Of a stretch of 64,000 bases of DNA, positions 60,462-64,000 are shown one piece after another. The position numbers and the translations under genes were made by a program. The notes under the pieces were generated by a model, which was given only the letters and a program-made list of their open reading frames with translations, ran no database searches and had not been told where the DNA came from. This stretch comes from Larus michahellis (lineage: Eukaryota > Chordata > Aves > Charadriiformes > Laridae): positions 3,437,001 to 3,501,000 of the forward strand of contig NC_133911.1 of NCBI RefSeq assembly GCF_964199755.1. Reading direction: 5' to 3'. Every line of letters begins with the position of its first letter. Position 1 is the first letter of the stretch.

Positions 60462-63370
60462 GTGAGTCCTACTTCATTTTTCTCCTTTTTCATTCAGAAA
60501 GAACAATTTTTTCTGATAATCTTTCAGAGCAACAACTACTTATGCATGAATACTGCAGAAGAGAAGTGTGTCTGCATTCCTGCGTGCTTTCAGGGACTGT
60601 TATTATTTTAATGGAATAATTTGATGATTGCTTTGAAACTCTTTGAAGCTTAGCATTTTCTAAGAGGTCTGGACAACCTACAGTTAAGTGGCGGGGAGAT
60701 TCTTTTTGATGATATACAGAACTTTCTGTTGTATTAGAAGATGATTAGTTTGGAGAGGACTAACGACACACAATGCTGAGCTCCATGCTGTCGTGGAAGG
60801 GCTGCCTCCATTATTCAAGTTTATTCATTTAAAGGTAGAACACATTATCTGCATGGTGTGTTGGGAGTTTGCACTGTAGACCGTTTGAGACTCTCGGTAT
60901 TTTAACATTGCAAGATCTGAGCCAAAATCCTCTGAAATAATTTCTGTTGATTTCTCTGGGCTTGGATCAGCAGTAGTGTTTTATGCTGGTATTAACTGCA
61001 GCACGTTGGCTCTGAAGATCTTTTTTTATGCATAAATACACCCAAAGTACACATATAAACTACAGAAGTTCATCTCTTGCCTCTAGTCTGTACATCAAAG
61101 TAAGCTTGTTTTTTTCATTTGTTGCCAGACCAGAATTTCCAGGCTTAATTAAGAATTAATAGGTGCCACCCATTGAGTTTAAAATGGTCCAGAATATGGA
61201 ATACTTGGGCCCAAGAGATGCCATCACAGGCTTTGTTCACAGCTCCACCCACTAAAGTATTTGCCTCCAGTTAGAAAACCAGAAGTCATCTATATACTGT
61301 GGGTTAGAGGCAGGTGTCTTTCTGGTCATTGAACCCTTCCGACATGTAACCGACTCAGAGCGAATGGAAATTCCTTGGTGGCTGGAGCAGAGTTGTCTTT
61401 GCACGACCCTGACTGCAGATTCCTTTGGGAAATCACAGAAAGAGGCAGAATCTTCTAATCGTGTTGCGTCAAAAACTTCTTACAGGGGGAATGTTAAAAG
61501 GTGATTTCTAAGATTAGTTGAAACTAGCGCCAGTGCATGTTTTGCCATGGACATTTGTGGCAGAAGAGCTGGTTGTTGAATGGGTGGTGTGGGACCATAG
61601 CCCAGATCGCTCATACTGTGTTGTTCAAGCACAGGGGTTTCTGCCTTCTGGTGGTCTGAAACTGGTTCGTACTTTTCCCTTTAGATAGAAATGGGACAAG
61701 ATTCCATCCTTCTCCTGTCAGCCTAAGCTGTGCTCAGGCAAGGACATGTTGCTCAGTAATGCAGACATCACCTGCTCCCAAAATAATTTAGGCCTCCTAC
61801 CTGAAACAGGCTATACGTATGAGCAAGAGGGGAGTTTTGTTAACGTGTGTAAAGCTAGGATGACTTCTGTATCATTTTGGTCTCATGAAGTATATTATTT
61901 AATGTCCATAGTGTTTCTGTGGTCATAATAATATTTTATTTAAAAAGCCACAGCCACCAGTGTGTTACTTTCATTTGAAGGCATGTCTCCGAAATGCGCA
62001 GTTCAGCACTATATCCTGAACTGAAGATTAAAAGAAGTGTCTTTTTCCTCCCATATCCTGGAGAAGGCTTTTAAGGCCTCTCCATAACAGCGGTCACACA
62101 TTAGCGGAGTTATTCTTTTCTTGAGTCTTCATGTTTTCTTTATCTGGAGCACAGCTGGATGTGAAGTGGGGGAATGGTCATAGGAAAAGGGGGACAAGGG
62201 TGGAGAAGGGCAGCAAGGTTGTGAGACCTGGTCACAGCTATTTCAGGGGCAGAAGCTGTGTGCTCACTTGTCGTTATGAAATAGTGGTAAATCCTCCTTT
62301 CCCTGGAGAAAGAACGAAACGCAGTGAGAGTGTTTGATCTTGTCCTGTAGAGACTTGTTTAAATAATATCCAAATTACAGCTCTAGCCGTTCGCAGGGAA
62401 GCAGGATGAGGGCTCTTTGTTGGAGCACTCTGTTACTCAGAGGTTTGTCCCACAGGTATTACGATGCAGCGTAGCCAACACATAGGTAGGGTACTGCCAG
62501 CTCCCCCAGCTGCACAGTAATGTGTACCATGTCATGTTTCTTACTGTTTGAGCTCCTTATTGGTATAAAGTGAATGACAAAGAATTACCCACCCTGACAA
62601 TAAGGTATCCCTGGATACTCTGCAAAGGAAAAGAAGCTCTCATTCCACAAGAACAGATGGACAGTGTATTATAGCCTTCGTTTCAAACAAGGTGAAGTGA
62701 GAAAAGGTGCTAATGAGCCATTTGGGAACTGCACAGGTGTAGACACATTGAGTTAAAACCTGTACAGGTCAAGCAAGCTTTCCTCCACTGTCCCCATTGC
62801 TGTGGAATTGAGTGGCTCAACAGAATGAGGTTCTTGTTCTGAGTTGGGAAAAGCCCAGGGCAGGGAAGAGAAGGGAAATAAAACAAAGATCTGTTGGGAA
62901 TGTAGTTGAAGGGAAAATATCCCAAAGTAAATGTAAGTAGAAAAGCAGAATTCTAAGTGTGAGCTGGGCAGAGCTGTGCTCCTGTCAGCCTGGTGCTCAG
63001 GGACCAGTACCGTTTCCAGGGCACGACAGAAGCTTCCTTTGAAATTAGCCACTGGTTTTCATTTCAATGCCCTCCGGCCCCCCATTGCACAGCTCCTTCA
63101 GGAGGAGATGAGAATTTCATCTTAATCTCCCAAATGATTTAAGTTTCGTCTTTTAGAAACATTAAAATAATACTCAGTAATGAGCTATGTAGATACCATA
63201 AGTTGTAGGCAGTGTTTTATTCCTTCTTATTAAGGGTTAGACCCGTGAATGTATCTTTGCTGCCCAGTCATTCTACGTAGCAGTGGAGTCCTTAAAGCAT
63301 AATCTCCCCCATCTTTCTTAAACCACAGTTTATAATTCATAAAAAGACCAGTTTAATGCCTTTCTCTCAA

Positions 63371-63409
63371 TGTGTGTGTGTATATATATATTTTTATTTT
63401 TTTTTAAGG
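63371..63409 (+). repeat. compound (TG)n(TA)n / T-rich microsatellite
   Basis: Five TG units, five TA units and a T/A-rich tail, in intron 4. Likely length-variable. Confidence 0.9.
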
Positions 63410-63455
63410 TATAATGATGATTATATTGTGGAGGCTACATATGCAGAGTGTTTTG

Positions 63456-63481
63456 TTTTTTTTTTTTTTTTTTTTTTTTTT
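63456..63481 (+). repeat. poly(T) tract
   Basis: Twenty-six T, preceded by TTTTG; the longest homopolymer in the window. Confidence 0.92.
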
Positions 63482-64000
63482 AGAGGCTTTCTATCCAAAG
63501 AGGGTTTTGGGGAATTAGGAAATACGTCTTTTCCTGATCACCTTTCACACTAATTAGTAGCAAATCTATCCCCGGCATTAGCTTCATATAAAATTAGTCT
63601 GAAAGAGTTGAGCTGTCAGTATGTCAGAGCTCCACTTTCTCTCTTAAAGCAACAAAAATCCTTGGTGCTTTGGGAAGTTGACAGAGTCCTATTAAGTGAA
63701 AGTGGAGTGAGGATCTTAATTAGAGAGGTGGGAGGTCTGCCTGGCACATGTTCCCGGGACCCCTTGCTGGCCAGAACAAAGCTCCCATCTCAGTTTCCCA
63801 ACAACGAGTGGGAAAAGGGGACTGTGGAAGCTCTAATTAGGGAGGTGATTAAGGGACGAGTTTTCTTTGGCGCTGGAGAATGTTTTACAGCTACTGCGGG
63901 GTTTCTGACGAGTCTGCAGATGTCAAGTGTCGACACCAGTGTTTCAACACCACGTTTGCTGTGGGGCGAACTTAACTGTTGTGCAGCCAGCTGAAAAATG

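Larger units (their letters stand above)
60462..64000 (+). other. DVL1: DVL1 intron 4 (start only)
   Basis: It begins GTGAGT and continues past the window. I searched for a continuation encoding the NGH/DRRR and SSELES-type linker and found none, so exon 5 is not in the window. Simple repeats cluster at 63371-63481; the last 400 bases hold two copies of a TAATTAG(A/G)GAGGTG motif. Otherwise nothing definable. Confidence 0.85.

Noticed and set aside
60078..60611. 177-codon plus-strand open frame over exon 4
   Set aside because: It is in a different frame from the DVL1 exon, which gives the conserved [12 protein letters not shown] sequence; the frame is a shadow.
60462..64000. DVL1 exon 5
   Set aside because: I looked for the expected post-exon-4 linker in all plus frames and found no matching segment with splice sites.
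1..64000. CRISPR array, tRNA, rRNA or bacterial operon
   Set aside because: No regular spacer-repeat series, cloverleaf or compact gene packing; the window is vertebrate chromosomal DNA.

Overview
The window is a piece of a vertebrate nuclear genome, most likely from a bird. Three things point there: long AT-leaning non-coding stretches around one CpG island; several CR1 LINE 3' ends with the bird-type ATTCTATGATTCTAT-like terminus; and ERVL-like LTRs of a type widespread in birds. Nothing bacterial or viral in layout (operons, Shine-Dalgarno sites, tRNA or rRNA genes, CRISPR) is present.

Only one protein-coding gene is supported: the 5' part of a plus-strand Dishevelled gene, best matched to DVL1. 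Four coding exons (6525-6694, 40960-41029, 55263-55384, 60349-60461) join in frame across canonical GT-AG introns into residues 1-158. They cover the whole N-terminal DIX domain and the start of the linker towards the PDZ domain. The PDZ and DEP domains and the C-terminus lie beyond the right edge; no exon 5 was found before position 64000.

Layout: 1-4721 is apparently non-coding flank with one perfect 20-bp palindrome. 4722-5928 is a nested and rearranged cluster of LTR pieces, where one LTR family sits inside another and part of the composite is inverted. 6050-7350 is the DVL1 CpG-island promoter and first exon, with GC boxes, a strong CTCF-like site, ATGGCGG motifs and a 53-codon upstream ORF. 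6695-40959 is intron 1 (about 34.3 kb), holding CR1 fragments, a minus-strand solo LTR at 32322-32684, old SINE-like pieces and simple repeats. 41030-55262 is intron 2 (about 14.2 kb), 55385-60348 is intron 3 (about 5.0 kb), and intron 4 runs from 60462 off the end.

I see no novel multi-gene system. The points most worth checking are the inverted LTR cluster about 600 bp upstream of the DVL1 start codon, the CTCF-like site between it and the promoter, and the upstream ORF.
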